Made by a program: the position numbers and the translations under genes. Positions 6,929 to 15,801 of a stretch of 64,000 bases of DNA are shown piece after piece (the stretch's first letter is position 1; each line of letters opens with the position of its first letter). The stretch spans positions 2,976,001 through 3,040,000 of the forward strand of contig NZ_CP058627.1 in the NCBI RefSeq assembly GCF_013403565.1. Reading direction: 5' to 3'. Origin of the DNA: Chitinibacter bivalviorum. Its GTDB lineage: Bacteria > Pseudomonadota > Gammaproteobacteria > Burkholderiales > Chitinibacteraceae. Under the pieces are notes generated by a model, which had not been told where the DNA came from, did no database searches, and worked only from the letters and a program-made list of their open reading frames with translations.

Positions 6929-7393
6929 ATGCAACGAGCACCACTACCGCCGTTTAATCTAGAGTCGGCAACTTTAAAAGTGCGTCTGGCCGAAGACGGC
7001 TGGAATTCACGCGACCCCGAGCGCGTATCGCTCGTTTACACCGCAGATAGCGTCTGGCGCAATCGCCACGAGTTTCCACGTGGCCGCGCGCAAATCGTCG
7101 AGTTTCTGACGCGCAAATGGCAACGCGAACACGAGTATCGCCTGATTAAAGAGCTGTGGGCGCATGATGGCCACCGCATTGCTGTCCGTTTTGCCTACGA
7201 ATGGCATGACGACGCCGGGCAGTGGTATCGCTCCTACGGCAATGAAAACTGGGAGTTCGATGAGCATGGCCTGATGCAGCGCCGCTTTGCCAGCATCAAC
7301 GATCTGCCGATTAGCGAAGAAGAACGGCTGTTTCACTGGCCACAAGGCCGCCGCCCCGATGATCACCCCAGCTTGAGCGAGCTGGGGTTGTAA
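6929..7393 (+). CDS. DUF1348 / SnoaL-like (NTF2 fold) protein
   Basis: A 154-residue protein of the DUF1348 family: [40 protein letters not shown] opens the cone-shaped NTF2 fold, and [19 protein letters not shown] is the second conserved block. The family has no firm function; members may bind small aromatic or flavin-like ligands. ATG 6929 follows TTGGAG and overlaps no neighbour; TTG 6908 is an upstream alternative. Last gene of the cluster, before a hairpin terminator. Confidence 0.8.
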   Translation: MQRAPLPPFNLESATLKVRLAEDGWNSRDPERVSLVYTADSVWRNRHEFPRGRAQIVEFLTRKWQREHEYRLIKELWAHDGHRIAVRFAYEWHDDAGQWYRSYGNENWEFDEHGLMQRRFASINDLPISEEERLFHWPQGRRPDDHPSLSELGL

Positions 7394-7427
7394 AACAGCG
7401 ATCTGAGCTTGATGTCGAATTGAAATG

Positions 7428-7456
7428 AAAAGCCCCCGCTCTGGGCGGGGGCTGCT
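7428..7456. terminator. Convergent (bidirectional) terminator
   Basis: GC-rich stem AGCCCCCGC/GCGGGGGCT (7431-7453) with loop TCTGG. The minus strand continues with TTTTCATTT, so it serves mainly the M60 protease gene and also stops the plus-strand cluster. Confidence 0.85.
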
Positions 7457-7462
7457 ATTTAA

Positions 7463-10400
7463 TTAGTAGGGATAAGCAGGCGTTTGGTTCGCTAAATTGA
7501 GCCATTGACCCGTCGAGACTTGATTGTGTTTCCCCGGCGCTAGGGCGTAGAACTCTTCCGGCAAGAGCGGCAAGCCCAACGCGGCGACTGAGTCGAGCGC
7601 CGTTTGCGAGACGCTCATGCCGTACATCGCAAAGATATTACGCAAGTCCTTACCGATGATTTTGGAGCTCAGCACAAACAATAAATCGGGGTTGCTGATG
7701 GTGTTGTTGCTAAAGCTGCCCATTGCATATTTGTCTTTATTGTTGCTATCCCAAGCGCGGCTCACAAGGCGATCGCCCTTGGTCAGCAGCGTAAAGTAGT
7801 CCAGCGTGGCCTCCATACTGGGTACGGATTCCAGCGCACGGTATTTGCTGAATAAAAACGCGAGCTGGAAATGCACTGCACGCATCGGGTCTTGCCCTTT
7901 GGCCATATCCCACAGATTGGTTTGCATATCCAGCACTTTGGCCTCGCCCGTCGTGCCGCTATTGCGGTTGGCGACGATGCGCTGATAGAGGCCAGGGTGG
8001 TCGGTATTGTGGCCGGTGTCGATGCCCAGCGTTTTAAATTGGCGCATCATTTGAATACTGGCCAGCACATTGTTATTGCATTCAACGACGCAGCCTTTGC
8101 CGTTGAAGGTGATCGTCATGACGCGCTGTACCGTGTTGTGCCCCAGCTCGTGGGCATGGCCCCAGCCCGTACCGCCAATACCGGAAAAACCATCCGATGG
8201 ATTACCTGAGCAGAGAAAGCCACACGCGGCAATCCAGCCGATAAAGTGCTGTACGCCTGGTGCACGATGAATCGGCCCGGTGCAATCCCAGCTAAATTGG
8301 CTACATAGCGTGGCGACATTGTTGCTGAGCGGCATATTGTTGTAGCCGTTGGCGATATGGTTGGAGTCAAACAGGCTGCCTTTGACCTGATCAATAATTA
8401 CTTTTTTCGGGTCGGAATTACCGATGGCTTGCTTGGCGTAATAAATCGTTTGCTGGATTTCTCCGCCGACAAATTTGGACGTTTGCCAGCCAAAATCGGC
8501 ACGATTGAGTGCGGCAATCGCATCGGCGATGTCGGCCTCACTTTGCGGCTTGGTAAAGTCAAAATGAGCGTATTTGGCTGCGCCACGGATTTTCAGCGTC
8601 ACGCTGCGTCCCGCAGTTGCGCCACTGTAATTGAGAAACAGCGGTCCACCGAATGGGGTCACAAATACTGTTTCGCCACTGTCGGGGAGTGGGATCGGGA
8701 ATGATTGTGGCTCACGCGGGCGTTTATAGCCTTGCTTCTCATTGTCGGTCAGCGGGTTGCCATAGGCACGGACATAGCTGGTTTGTAAATTCAACCCGCT
8801 AGTGCCGCCATCATTGACGACCTCGATATACACCGGCTGACCCGGAATCGCGCCACGACCAATTGCCGTCATGCCAGATGATTGGGCAATCGTGACTTCA
8901 ATGGTTTCGCTGGTACTACTGACCGGGATGGCTTGTGCGGCGGCGGGCATGTAATCGCCCTGGCCAGTTGGGCTTACCGTGGTGCTGGCTCGGTTGTAGG
9001 CAACCCACGAATCTGAAGCATAGGTACGTACGAATTTAGCCGGGTCTTGAGTGCGGAATATCGTGCCGTATTGAATGCTGGGGCGATATAGATCGGCCCA
9101 ATTAATCAATAGTCGATGTAGTTCCGCAGTGGGACTGCTGAAAATATCGATACCACGGCGTTGCATCCAGGCCATTTCGTCTTGTAATTGTGAAATGGCG
9201 TTGGTGCTGGCGGCATCAATGACAAGGCTTGGGTCAACTGTATCGACGCTCATCAGCGTTAATGCATTGGTCAATGCGGCCATTTGATCTGTGCGCTGCA
9301 GCATTTCCGCCACGGTTCGTGTCGCGTTAACTGAAAACCCTGCAGTTGGAGCATAAAAATTGCCAGGATAGCCGCCCAGCTCCATGCCTATGCCTTGTAA
9401 TACTTGCCGCCCACCTGCCGAGTCGGTCCAGTTATTATGCATATAGATAATCGCTTTGCCGCTGGCTTGGTACATTCGCACTTGGTCGGCAAGCGCTGCA
9501 TCAGCCCTAACCCCCGCGCCGAAAACCAGTACGTCAGCCGCTTGCCAGCAGGTATTATTGGCGGCGACCAAATCGCAGTTGATTGCTTGCGGTGTTTTGC
9601 CTTGCAGCGTGATCAGCTTGCTCACGGTGCCCGCATCATAGCCAGCGGTGGCAAATTTGATCGTCGCAGGGAGCGGCCCAGCGGCTTTGCCGCTTACCAC
9701 CCAATTGAAGGCACGACTAAACAGCGGATAGTGCTGAGTTTCTCTGGATTGGTTGGCCATCCAACTCAGCACATCGGCACCATAGGCGAGTGCACGGCCT
9801 TGGCCGTATTGGGACACCGCAGCCATGCCACTGCCATCATCGGCGACGACCAAAGGAATGGCCGAGCTCGAATTTACTCGATTAATTTCACTGCTGTTCT
9901 TGGTGTGATTCAGTGAAAGATTGAGGCTGGCGTCGCCATAAATATCGGCCATGACGCTCGTTTGCAGCCCCTGAATTTCGCGTGCTTTTTGAATGGCCAG
10001 ATTTAAGGCTTGTTTTATTTGCGCTGCAATCGATAACGGAGGAGGTGGGGCTACAGGCTGAAGCACTGGCGGCTCTGTCGCAACGGGGTCTGAGGTATCG
10101 AGCTCCTCTAGTGTCGGTGTTGTGACGGGCGCGGGAGTTGCAAGCGTAGGCGTAATAATGGGGTTTGGCGTTGCGATAGGCTCAGTGGTGCTAATTACGG
10201 GCTTGGATGTTGGAGTAGGTATTGTCGCTGGTTTCGTCGTTGAAATGGGGTTGGCGGTCGTCACCGTATCGCTGCAAAGACCTAAGTCATTCCAGTTTTT
10301 CCAATCTTTACGATGTCTCCAGTAATTTGCGCTGAGAAAGTTAGTGCTGATTCGTTTTGGGTTTTTGTCGATATTGGCCGCTTTGGCTTGGTAATTGCGA

Positions 10401-10978
10401 TTCGCCAAAGAGACTAAATCGCCGTGGGCATACTGGATCGCAGCAGACCATGCGGCGGCGCATTTTTGAGTGATGACGATCACGGTGTTGCTGGTGCTGG
10501 CGGCTGACGGCGCTGCAGTTTGGCTTGGGCTAGGTGTCAGCGTGCTTGTTGCGGTGTAATTGCCCCAAGTTGGCTGTGTTTCAACATGGTGATTGGCCTC
10601 TGAACTAAGCGGGGTGGGAGGCACAGATGGCGCTGCCACAGGCGATAGCACGGGTTCACGCGCAGTGACTCCAGTGGCTGCCGCTTTGCTGGCTATCGGA
10701 GCGGCCTGCGTGAAGCGCGTTTCAACTAACTTTGGACGCACATTGGCGCTGATAGCACTGGCAATCCCAATATCTTGCCACAAGGTTGGCGAGCGGTTGG
10801 GTTGCCAGCTGGAATTGGCGATATGCGATTTCAGGGCTTTGTAATCACGGCCGTCAAAAGTCACAATATCATTGGCTAAATAGGCGGTGTGGCTTTGCCA
10901 TACGGGTGCAGCAAGTGCGAGATTGGAGAGCAGAATTAGCCCGGCCAAGATGATGCGATGACGAGAAAAGGAAGGCAT
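7463..10978 (-). CDS. Secreted M60/ImpA-type metalloprotease with carbohydrate-binding modules
   Basis: A 1171-residue exported protease. Residues 1-23 are a signal peptide. A CBM5/12-type module (PVWQSHTAYLANDIVTFDGRDYKAL...W) follows at about 25-72, and a second similar Trp-rich module at about 170-235. A Thr/Pro linker spans about 237-320. The rest matches ImpA/M60-like proteases, with the zinc site H943-E-L-G-H947 in the context GWGHAHELGHN. M60 enzymes cut next to O-glycans in mucins and similar glycoproteins; the CBM5/12 modules typically bind chitin. It is probably secreted to degrade host or environmental glycoproteins on chitinous surfaces (inference). Single gene with its own terminator. 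Confidence 0.85.
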   Translation of the reverse strand: MPSFSRHRIILAGLILLSNLALAAPVWQSHTAYLANDIVTFDGRDYKALKSHIANSSWQPNRSPTLWQDIGIASAISANVRPKLVETRFTQAAPIASKAAATGVTAREPVLSPVAAPSVPPTPLSSEANHHVETQPTWGNYTATSTLTPSPSQTAAPSAASTSNTVIVITQKCAAAWSAAIQYAHGDLVSLANRNYQAKAANIDKNPKRISTNFLSANYWRHRKDWKNWNDLGLCSDTVTTANPISTTKPATIPTPTSKPVISTTEPIATPNPIITPTLATPAPVTTPTLEELDTSDPVATEPPVLQPVAPPPPLSIAAQIKQALNLAIQKAREIQGLQTSVMADIYGDASLNLSLNHTKNSSEINRVNSSSAIPLVVADDGSGMAAVSQYGQGRALAYGADVLSWMANQSRETQHYPLFSRAFNWVVSGKAAGPLPATIKFATAGYDAGTVSKLITLQGKTPQAINCDLVAANNTCWQAADVLVFGAGVRADAALADQVRMYQASGKAIIYMHNNWTDSAGGRQVLQGIGMELGGYPGNFYAPTAGFSVNATRTVAEMLQRTDQMAALTNALTLMSVDTVDPSLVIDAASTNAISQLQDEMAWMQRRGIDIFSSPTAELHRLLINWADLYRPSIQYGTIFRTQDPAKFVRTYASDSWVAYNRASTTVSPTGQGDYMPAAAQAIPVSSTSETIEVTIAQSSGMTAIGRGAIPGQPVYIEVVNDGGTSGLNLQTSYVRAYGNPLTDNEKQGYKRPREPQSFPIPLPDSGETVFVTPFGGPLFLNYSGATAGRSVTLKIRGAAKYAHFDFTKPQSEADIADAIAALNRADFGWQTSKFVGGEIQQTIYYAKQAIGNSDPKKVIIDQVKGSLFDSNHIANGYNNMPLSNNVATLCSQFSWDCTGPIHRAPGVQHFIGWIAACGFLCSGNPSDGFSGIGGTGWGHAHELGHNTVQRVMTITFNGKGCVVECNNNVLASIQMMRQFKTLGIDTGHNTDHPGLYQRIVANRNSGTTGEAKVLDMQTNLWDMAKGQDPMRAVHFQLAFLFSKYRALESVPSMEATLDYFTLLTKGDRLVSRAWDSNNKDKYAMGSFSNNTISNPDLLFVLSSKIIGKDLRNIFAMYGMSVSQTALDSVAALGLPLLPEEFYALAPGKHNQVSTGQWLNLANQTPAYPY

Positions 10979-11136
10979 TTGCGCAATTTATGTATTTGTT
11001 AGTAATGCATATTTTATACCAAATAAGTAAATGCTGATATTCAAAAAGTGATTTAGGCCACTTTTTCAACTCTTGAGGCTAATGTGCGCTGCGCAGGAAA
11101 GTATCGCTTCAGTGGTATCTGAAACGTCCGCTCAAT

Positions 11137-11166
11137 AAAAAAACCGGCGATCAACGCCGGTTTTTG
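11137..11166. terminator. Terminator after dppA
   Basis: Stem ACCGGCG/CGCCGGT (11143-11160) is flanked by A-run and T-run on both sides, so it can act in both directions; it lies 17 bp beyond the dppA stop codon. Confidence 0.85.
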
Positions 11167-11182
11167 CGAATTGAAGCTCGAT

Positions 11183-12778
11183 TTATTTCAGGCCGACACC
11201 GTAGAAGGAATTCAGACCAAATGGGCTGATTTTGAAGCCTTCAACTTCTTTGCGCATTGGTTGGTACACGGTTGAGTGTGCAATCGTCGTGACTGGCACA
11301 TCCGATTTGATAATCGCTTGTGCTTTTTCGTACAGTTTCACGCGTTCCGCCTGATTGGTCGTGCTGCGACCTTTTTGTACCAAAGCTTCAAACTCTTTGT
11401 TGCACCATTGCGCGTAGTTGCTGCCGCCGATGGCATCGCAGCTCATGTTTGGGCCAACCCAGTTATCAGGATCACCATTGTCGCCAGTCCAACCGATCAA
11501 CATCGCATCGGCTTCACCGGCTTTGGCGCGCTTGATGTACTCACCCCATTCGTAAGTCACGATCTTGGCCTTGATACCGATTTTTGCCCAGTCATTTTGG
11601 ATCATTTCGGCCATCAATTTGGCGTTTGGATTGTAAGGACGCTGTACTGGCATCGCCCACAGAGCGATTTCAGTACCTTCAGCAACGCCAGCTTTTTTCA
11701 GCAGCTCTTTGGCTTTCGCGACGTCAAATGTCGCGTCTTTCAGGTTTTTGTTGTATGACCACTGTGTCGGTGGGAACAGGCTGGTGGCAGGCTGGCCAGC
11801 ACCTTGGAATACCGCATCAATAATTGATTTTTTATTGATCGCCATATCGAGTGCTTGGCGAACTTCGAGCTTGTCGAATGGTTTGTGTTTGACGTTGTAG
11901 CTCAACCAGCCAGTGTTAAAGCCCGCTTGCGATGGTACGGTGAGCTTAGGATTGGTTTGCATCGCTTTCAGATCTGCGGGTTTTGGGTAGGCCATAATGT
12001 GGCACTCACCTTTTTGCAGTTTTTGATAGCGCACTGAAGCATCGGTGGTGATCGCGAAAATCAGTTTGTCGACTTTCACATCGCCTTTACGCCAGTAATC
12101 TTTGTTGCCGTCGTAACGGATATTGGCGTCTTTTTGGTAAGACTTAAATACGAATGGGCCCGTACCGATCGGCTGGGTATTGAGCTGAGTGGCTTTGCCC
12201 GCTTTGAGCAACGAGTCAGCGTATTCTGCCGAATGAATCGATGCAAAAGACATCGCCAAGTTTTGCAGGAAGGCCGCGTCGACTGCTTTCAATTTGAAGC
12301 GAACGGTGTTGGCGTCCACTTTATCGATCGCCACGATATTGCTGTCCATGCCCATATCGGATGCGTAGGGGAAATCGGTTGGCGCTGCTTTGGTGAATGG
12401 CAGGTTTTTATCGGTGAAACGTTTGAAAGTGAAAACCACGTCGTCGGCGTTAAATTCGCGCGTTGGCTTGAAGTACGGGGTGGTGTGGAATTTCACGCCT
12501 TTGCGCAAAGTAAAGGTGTAGGTCAGATTGTCGGCGCTGACTTCCCATTTTTCGGCCAAACCGGGGCGAATTTGCGTTGAGCCAGGGGTGAATTCAACCA
12601 GACGGTTAAAAATAGTTTCGGCCGCGGCATCAAATGAGGTGCCAGTCACATAGCGAGCTGGGTCAAAGCCTTCTGGGCTGCCTTCCGAGCAATAAATCAA
12701 AGTGCCTGCTGCGCTCGCTGCGCCAGCCATCAAGGCCAACGCGCTGGTGAGCACCAAATTGCGCATTTTCAACGTCAT
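11183..12778 (-). CDS. dppA: Dipeptide ABC transporter substrate-binding protein
   Basis: A 531-residue periplasmic binding protein of SBP family 5. Signal peptide MTLKMRNLVLTSALALMAGAASA (1-23), then the DppA-type start AGTLIYCSEGSPEGFDPARYVTGT. The family signature region is around LAEKWEVSADNLTYTFTLRKGVKFH, and Cys residues C30 and others in the ligand lobe (MSCDAIGGSNYAQWCN) match E. coli DppA. It captures di- or tripeptides, and in some bacteria haem, for an ABC importer. No dppBCDF genes adjoin, so the permease is encoded elsewhere or the gene is a stand-alone copy. Monocistronic with a terminator. Confidence 0.9.
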   Translation of the reverse strand: MTLKMRNLVLTSALALMAGAASAAGTLIYCSEGSPEGFDPARYVTGTSFDAAAETIFNRLVEFTPGSTQIRPGLAEKWEVSADNLTYTFTLRKGVKFHTTPYFKPTREFNADDVVFTFKRFTDKNLPFTKAAPTDFPYASDMGMDSNIVAIDKVDANTVRFKLKAVDAAFLQNLAMSFASIHSAEYADSLLKAGKATQLNTQPIGTGPFVFKSYQKDANIRYDGNKDYWRKGDVKVDKLIFAITTDASVRYQKLQKGECHIMAYPKPADLKAMQTNPKLTVPSQAGFNTGWLSYNVKHKPFDKLEVRQALDMAINKKSIIDAVFQGAGQPATSLFPPTQWSYNKNLKDATFDVAKAKELLKKAGVAEGTEIALWAMPVQRPYNPNAKLMAEMIQNDWAKIGIKAKIVTYEWGEYIKRAKAGEADAMLIGWTGDNGDPDNWVGPNMSCDAIGGSNYAQWCNKEFEALVQKGRSTTNQAERVKLYEKAQAIIKSDVPVTTIAHSTVYQPMRKEVEGFKISPFGLNSFYGVGLK

Positions 12779-12843
12779 TTATATTTCTCCATTCGAGTGC
12801 GTGGCACTCAGATATTGATTACACATTGATGATCGTAGTGCGA

Positions 12844-12876
12844 TGCGGGCTTCATCCATATTCGGATAATCCCGCA
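12844..12876 (-). promoter_or_regulatory. Stem-loop in dppA leader
   Basis: Two nested stems, TGCGGG/CCCGCA outside and ATCC/GGAT inside, lie 66 to 98 nt before the dppA start on its coding strand. No T-run follows, so it is not a terminator; it may stabilise or regulate the mRNA. Rest of 12779-13044: nothing further recognised except the palindrome at 13000-13033. Confidence 0.4.
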
Positions 12877-12999
12877 CAGCAGTAATTTGGCTGATTTGAG
12901 TCAATGAACTGCGGGTGAACCATGACAATGTAGTTCAGCGTATCGCTGTGTGATATCTGGGCGTGATGGATGGCGTGACAATGGGAAATGGCTTGCCGA

Positions 13000-13033
13000 T
13001 ACATCGATATACATTGCTGGGTATATCGATGTA
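13000..13033. repeat. Perfect 13-bp inverted repeat
   Basis: TACATCGATATAC and GTATATCGATGTA face each other across 8 bp (ATTGCTGG), 11 bp beyond the stop of the YbaY-like gene. A T-rich run follows only on the plus strand, where no gene ends. It could be an operator for dppA or an mRNA 3' stabiliser for the minus-strand gene. Confidence 0.55.
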
Positions 13034-13044
13034 CGCTTTTTATA

Positions 13045-14103
13045 TTAAGGCTTTGGGGTCGATACTGCCTTTTTTTGCGTCAGCCATAATTGCGCATCGC
13101 GGCCGTGGGAGAGGGTGAGTACATCTACAGCGCTGCTTTCCAGTACAAGGCGACCTTCTTGCATCAGTTTGGCGCTAACTTGATATTGATGTTTGGGGTT
13201 GATGGCCGCAGGGTCAAAACGCAAAGTCACCGGTTTGGGTGAGCCTTTTTCCAACACTTGGCTGTGTTTGGCGATGATTTCACCTGGCTTGTCAGCGCTC
13301 ATATCACGTAATTCGATGATTTGCTCGCTGCCGGGGCGTAGCGATTTTTCCATCCAAGAGACTTTGACACGCACGGTTTCAATCGCCTGATTAACGACGG
13401 TGCCATACATCGAGAAAGCTTGTTTGACTTCGGCGGCGCTGATTTGCAACTGTGCAAATTGCTGACCCGCTTCACTGCTGGGCTCAAACGGATTTTTGCT
13501 GGGCAGCAAGGCAATATAAATGCGCTGCCCATCGTTGCCCAGCATCAGGCTTTGCGCCGGCGCGGTGACTTTGGGCCAATCGCTACTCGGAAAGACCAGA
13601 ATATCGAGCAGCTTGGTATGTTGTGCGTCATGCAGCGTATAGCTCAGTTGATGCGCTGCCAATTTGGCATCGCCTTGAATGTCTGACCCGGCCACGGCAG
13701 TTAAGCGCACATCTTTACTTAGCCAGCGATCTGGCGGAATAAAGACAACGCCGCTGGCGGCATCGCGCACGGGGCTCAATGGCTCGTCGGCGCGTGTGGC
13801 TGCGCAATCGCTTTGCAATACCGTTTCGTCCTTGAGGATAGTGGCATTGTCACCCTTGAGCCAGACCGTGTAGTTGCCATCGCTGTATCTGGCGCCTGAG
13901 GCGCTAATGACTTGCTTGAGTGTAATGCGGCTCGGTTCGGTGGCTTTTTGATATAAGCCGCGATTGACGACGATGCTGTCCTCGCCTTGGCTGCTCACTT
14001 GGAAAATCGTGCCATTGCTACAGCGAAAAGTCTGGCTAAACGAACTTTGAGCTTGAGCCAGGCTGGCATAGCTAAGGGCGATAAGGAATAAAATCTTTTT
14101 CAT
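13045..14103 (-). CDS. Secreted protein with C-terminal YbaY/YscW-like domain
   Basis: A 352-residue exported protein. MKKILFLIALSYASLAQA is a clear signal peptide, which favours ATG 14103 over ATG 14139. The middle region (about 20-220) is not recognised and includes C27 and a later single Cys. Residues about 240-335 (VRVKVSWMEKSLRPGSEQIIELRDMS...FDPAAINPKHQYQVSAKLMQEGRLVLES) match the YbaY/YscW pattern, a beta-sandwich of lipoprotein-type secretion or envelope chaperones. No lipobox is present. It is the last gene of a three-gene minus-strand unit with the 331-residue unknown protein and an acetyltransferase. Confidence 0.65.
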   Translation of the reverse strand: MKKILFLIALSYASLAQAQSSFSQTFRCSNGTIFQVSSQGEDSIVVNRGLYQKATEPSRITLKQVISASGARYSDGNYTVWLKGDNATILKDETVLQSDCAATRADEPLSPVRDAASGVVFIPPDRWLSKDVRLTAVAGSDIQGDAKLAAHQLSYTLHDAQHTKLLDILVFPSSDWPKVTAPAQSLMLGNDGQRIYIALLPSKNPFEPSSEAGQQFAQLQISAAEVKQAFSMYGTVVNQAIETVRVKVSWMEKSLRPGSEQIIELRDMSADKPGEIIAKHSQVLEKGSPKPVTLRFDPAAINPKHQYQVSAKLMQEGRLVLESSAVDVLTLSHGRDAQLWLTQKKAVSTPKP

Positions 14104-14158
14104 GTATTTGGTGTGTTTTTTCCTGATGGATGTCGTCATTGATGGCGATTAATTGCCA

Positions 14159-15121
14159 TTAAAATCGCGCTTCACCGGTAAAAGTGGTGGGTTTGGACGG
14201 CGTTTGCAATAAGCTGCGCGGTACTTCAAAAATCATCAGTAGTTTGCGTATCGGGTCTTGGCTTTGCAGCACAATCTCGCTGATTTCTACGCTTTGCTCA
14301 TCACCCATATTCGAGCCAATAATGCCCATTGAATCGACCATAAAGCTTTCTTTTTCTAGTGTCAGAATGTCGGGCGTCGCCGCCAATTCGGTAATCAGCA
14401 GCTCGCACAATTGATCTGGGCCGCGGCTGATATTGAGTGCCTGTAGCTGCTCGGTTAGTGTATTGATGCGACTTTGCTGGTGCGTATATTCAGGCGTATT
14501 GGCTTGCGCCATGCGCAGCATGGTGCGGGCATTGAGTAGCTCGGAATCTAGCGCCGCCTTTTCTGCTTCAAGCCGCTCGATATTGATATTGGCTTGTGCG
14601 GCGACGATTTCAAGAATCCGCCGTGGCCCGGCGTTAATCAGCGCGCTCGCTGATTCGGCGGGCTTGCCGACGCGATAGCCAGCAAATTGCAGCACTTGTT
14701 GCGGCACATCCTGACGAATTTGACCACCTTCTTCGACCATGCCATAGCGCATTTTTTGCTTCACATCGGCGGTAAATACCAAGCAAGCCGTATCGACAAA
14801 AGGGTTATTGCCAAACCACTGATGCAGCAGCGGATTTTCGCCAATCAGCTCGCCCATGCGGCTTGGCGTAGCAAACAGCAATTGCAGCAAGCGATCATGA
14901 CGCCAGTTCTCCACGCTCAAGGTCACGGGTTGTGGCCATTGCGCAGTAAATTGCGCCGCATGGCCTTCGGCCCAGTACACATACGGTGACAGACGTTCTT
15001 GATATTTGCGGGCGAGCTTGATGCTGGGGCTGGCGATCTCGACCAGCAGATCAACCAACTCAGGGTCTGCGCTAGGTTGGGGCGGATTTTTTTGAAAAAG
15101 GTTTTTTAGGGTGGCAAACAT
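14159..15121 (-). CDS. Hypothetical cytoplasmic protein with coiled coil
   Basis: A 320-residue protein I do not recognise. No signal peptide or membrane helix. Residues about 170-245 (IEIVAAQANINIERLEAEKAALDSE... and following) are a heptad-rich coiled coil. The N-terminal half contains LVEIASPSIKLARKYQERLSPYV and a conserved-looking WFGNNPFVDT. ATG 15121 starts one base beyond the stop of the acetyltransferase gene, suggesting translational coupling; an in-frame ATG at 15154 would overlap that gene. It shares an operon with the acetyltransferase and the YbaY-like protein. Confidence 0.65.
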   Translation of the reverse strand: MFATLKNLFQKNPPQPSADPELVDLLVEIASPSIKLARKYQERLSPYVYWAEGHAAQFTAQWPQPVTLSVENWRHDRLLQLLFATPSRMGELIGENPLLHQWFGNNPFVDTACLVFTADVKQKMRYGMVEEGGQIRQDVPQQVLQFAGYRVGKPAESASALINAGPRRILEIVAAQANINIERLEAEKAALDSELLNARTMLRMAQANTPEYTHQQSRINTLTEQLQALNISRGPDQLCELLITELAATPDILTLEKESFMVDSMGIIGSNMGDEQSVEISEIVLQSQDPIRKLLMIFEVPRSLLQTPSKPTTFTGEARF

Positions 15122-15122
15122 A

Positions 15123-15692
15123 CTATGGATTTCTCGCGTAAAGAGTCGCTTCATCGGGCGGCGTTAGCTCGCGGATCACCTTGGCTGGATTGCCGACTGC
15201 GAGCGAGCAGGCTGGAATATCATGGGTGACAACGGCGCCTGCGCCGATCACCACGTGATCGCCAATGGTGACGCCGGGGCAAATGATGGCGCTAGCACCA
15301 ATCCAGACATTCTGGCCAATGCTGATGGGTTTGGCCCATAGTGCCCATTGCTGGCGTTCAGTCGGATCAACCGGGTGGGTGCCCGTAATAATCTGAACAT
15401 GCGGGCCGATCAGCGTGTGATGACCAATGCTAACGGGCGCCGTAGCGGAGATTTCAACGTCGATATTGATGTAGATCTTTCGGCCTAAGCGGATATTTTG
15501 GCCATTGAATATTTTTAATGGGCCTTGAATTGTGACTTCATCAGCAAGAGCAAGAATCTGCTTGAGCAAGGCCGAGCGGGCTGCTGGCTCGTCCTCATCG
15601 AGTTGATTAAATTGCTGAATAAGCTGGTATTCGGCCGACAGGTCGAGTTTGCCAACGTCTTCAAATGCAAATTTATGGAGGGTTTTTTGCAT
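15123..15692 (-). CDS. Hexapeptide-repeat O-acetyltransferase (maltose/galactoside type)
   Basis: A 189-residue left-handed beta-helix acyltransferase. The N-terminal helical cap (FNQLDEDEPAARSALLKQILA) and the hexapeptide repeats (IGHHTLIGPHVQI, IGQNVWIGASAIICPGVTIGDHVVIGAGAVV) are those of the LacA/NodL/Maa group, with the catalytic His in GTHPVD. It transfers acetyl from acetyl-CoA to a sugar hydroxyl. First gene of the three-gene unit; the target sugar is unknown. Confidence 0.85.
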   Translation of the reverse strand: MQKTLHKFAFEDVGKLDLSAEYQLIQQFNQLDEDEPAARSALLKQILALADEVTIQGPLKIFNGQNIRLGRKIYINIDVEISATAPVSIGHHTLIGPHVQIITGTHPVDPTERQQWALWAKPISIGQNVWIGASAIICPGVTIGDHVVIGAGAVVTHDIPACSLAVGNPAKVIRELTPPDEATLYARNP

Positions 15693-15801
15693 CCGAGCCT
15701 CTTATATTAGCAAATGATGATGTGGTGTATAGTGCTTGTATTGCAGTATAAGCCACCTATGATTGTAAGAAATGGTGTTTTTGACATAGCGAGCGGACAA
15801 A

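Noticed and set aside
11276..11758. Plus-strand 160-residue open frame
   Set aside because: Antisense to dppA with Phe/His/Cys-rich improbable composition.
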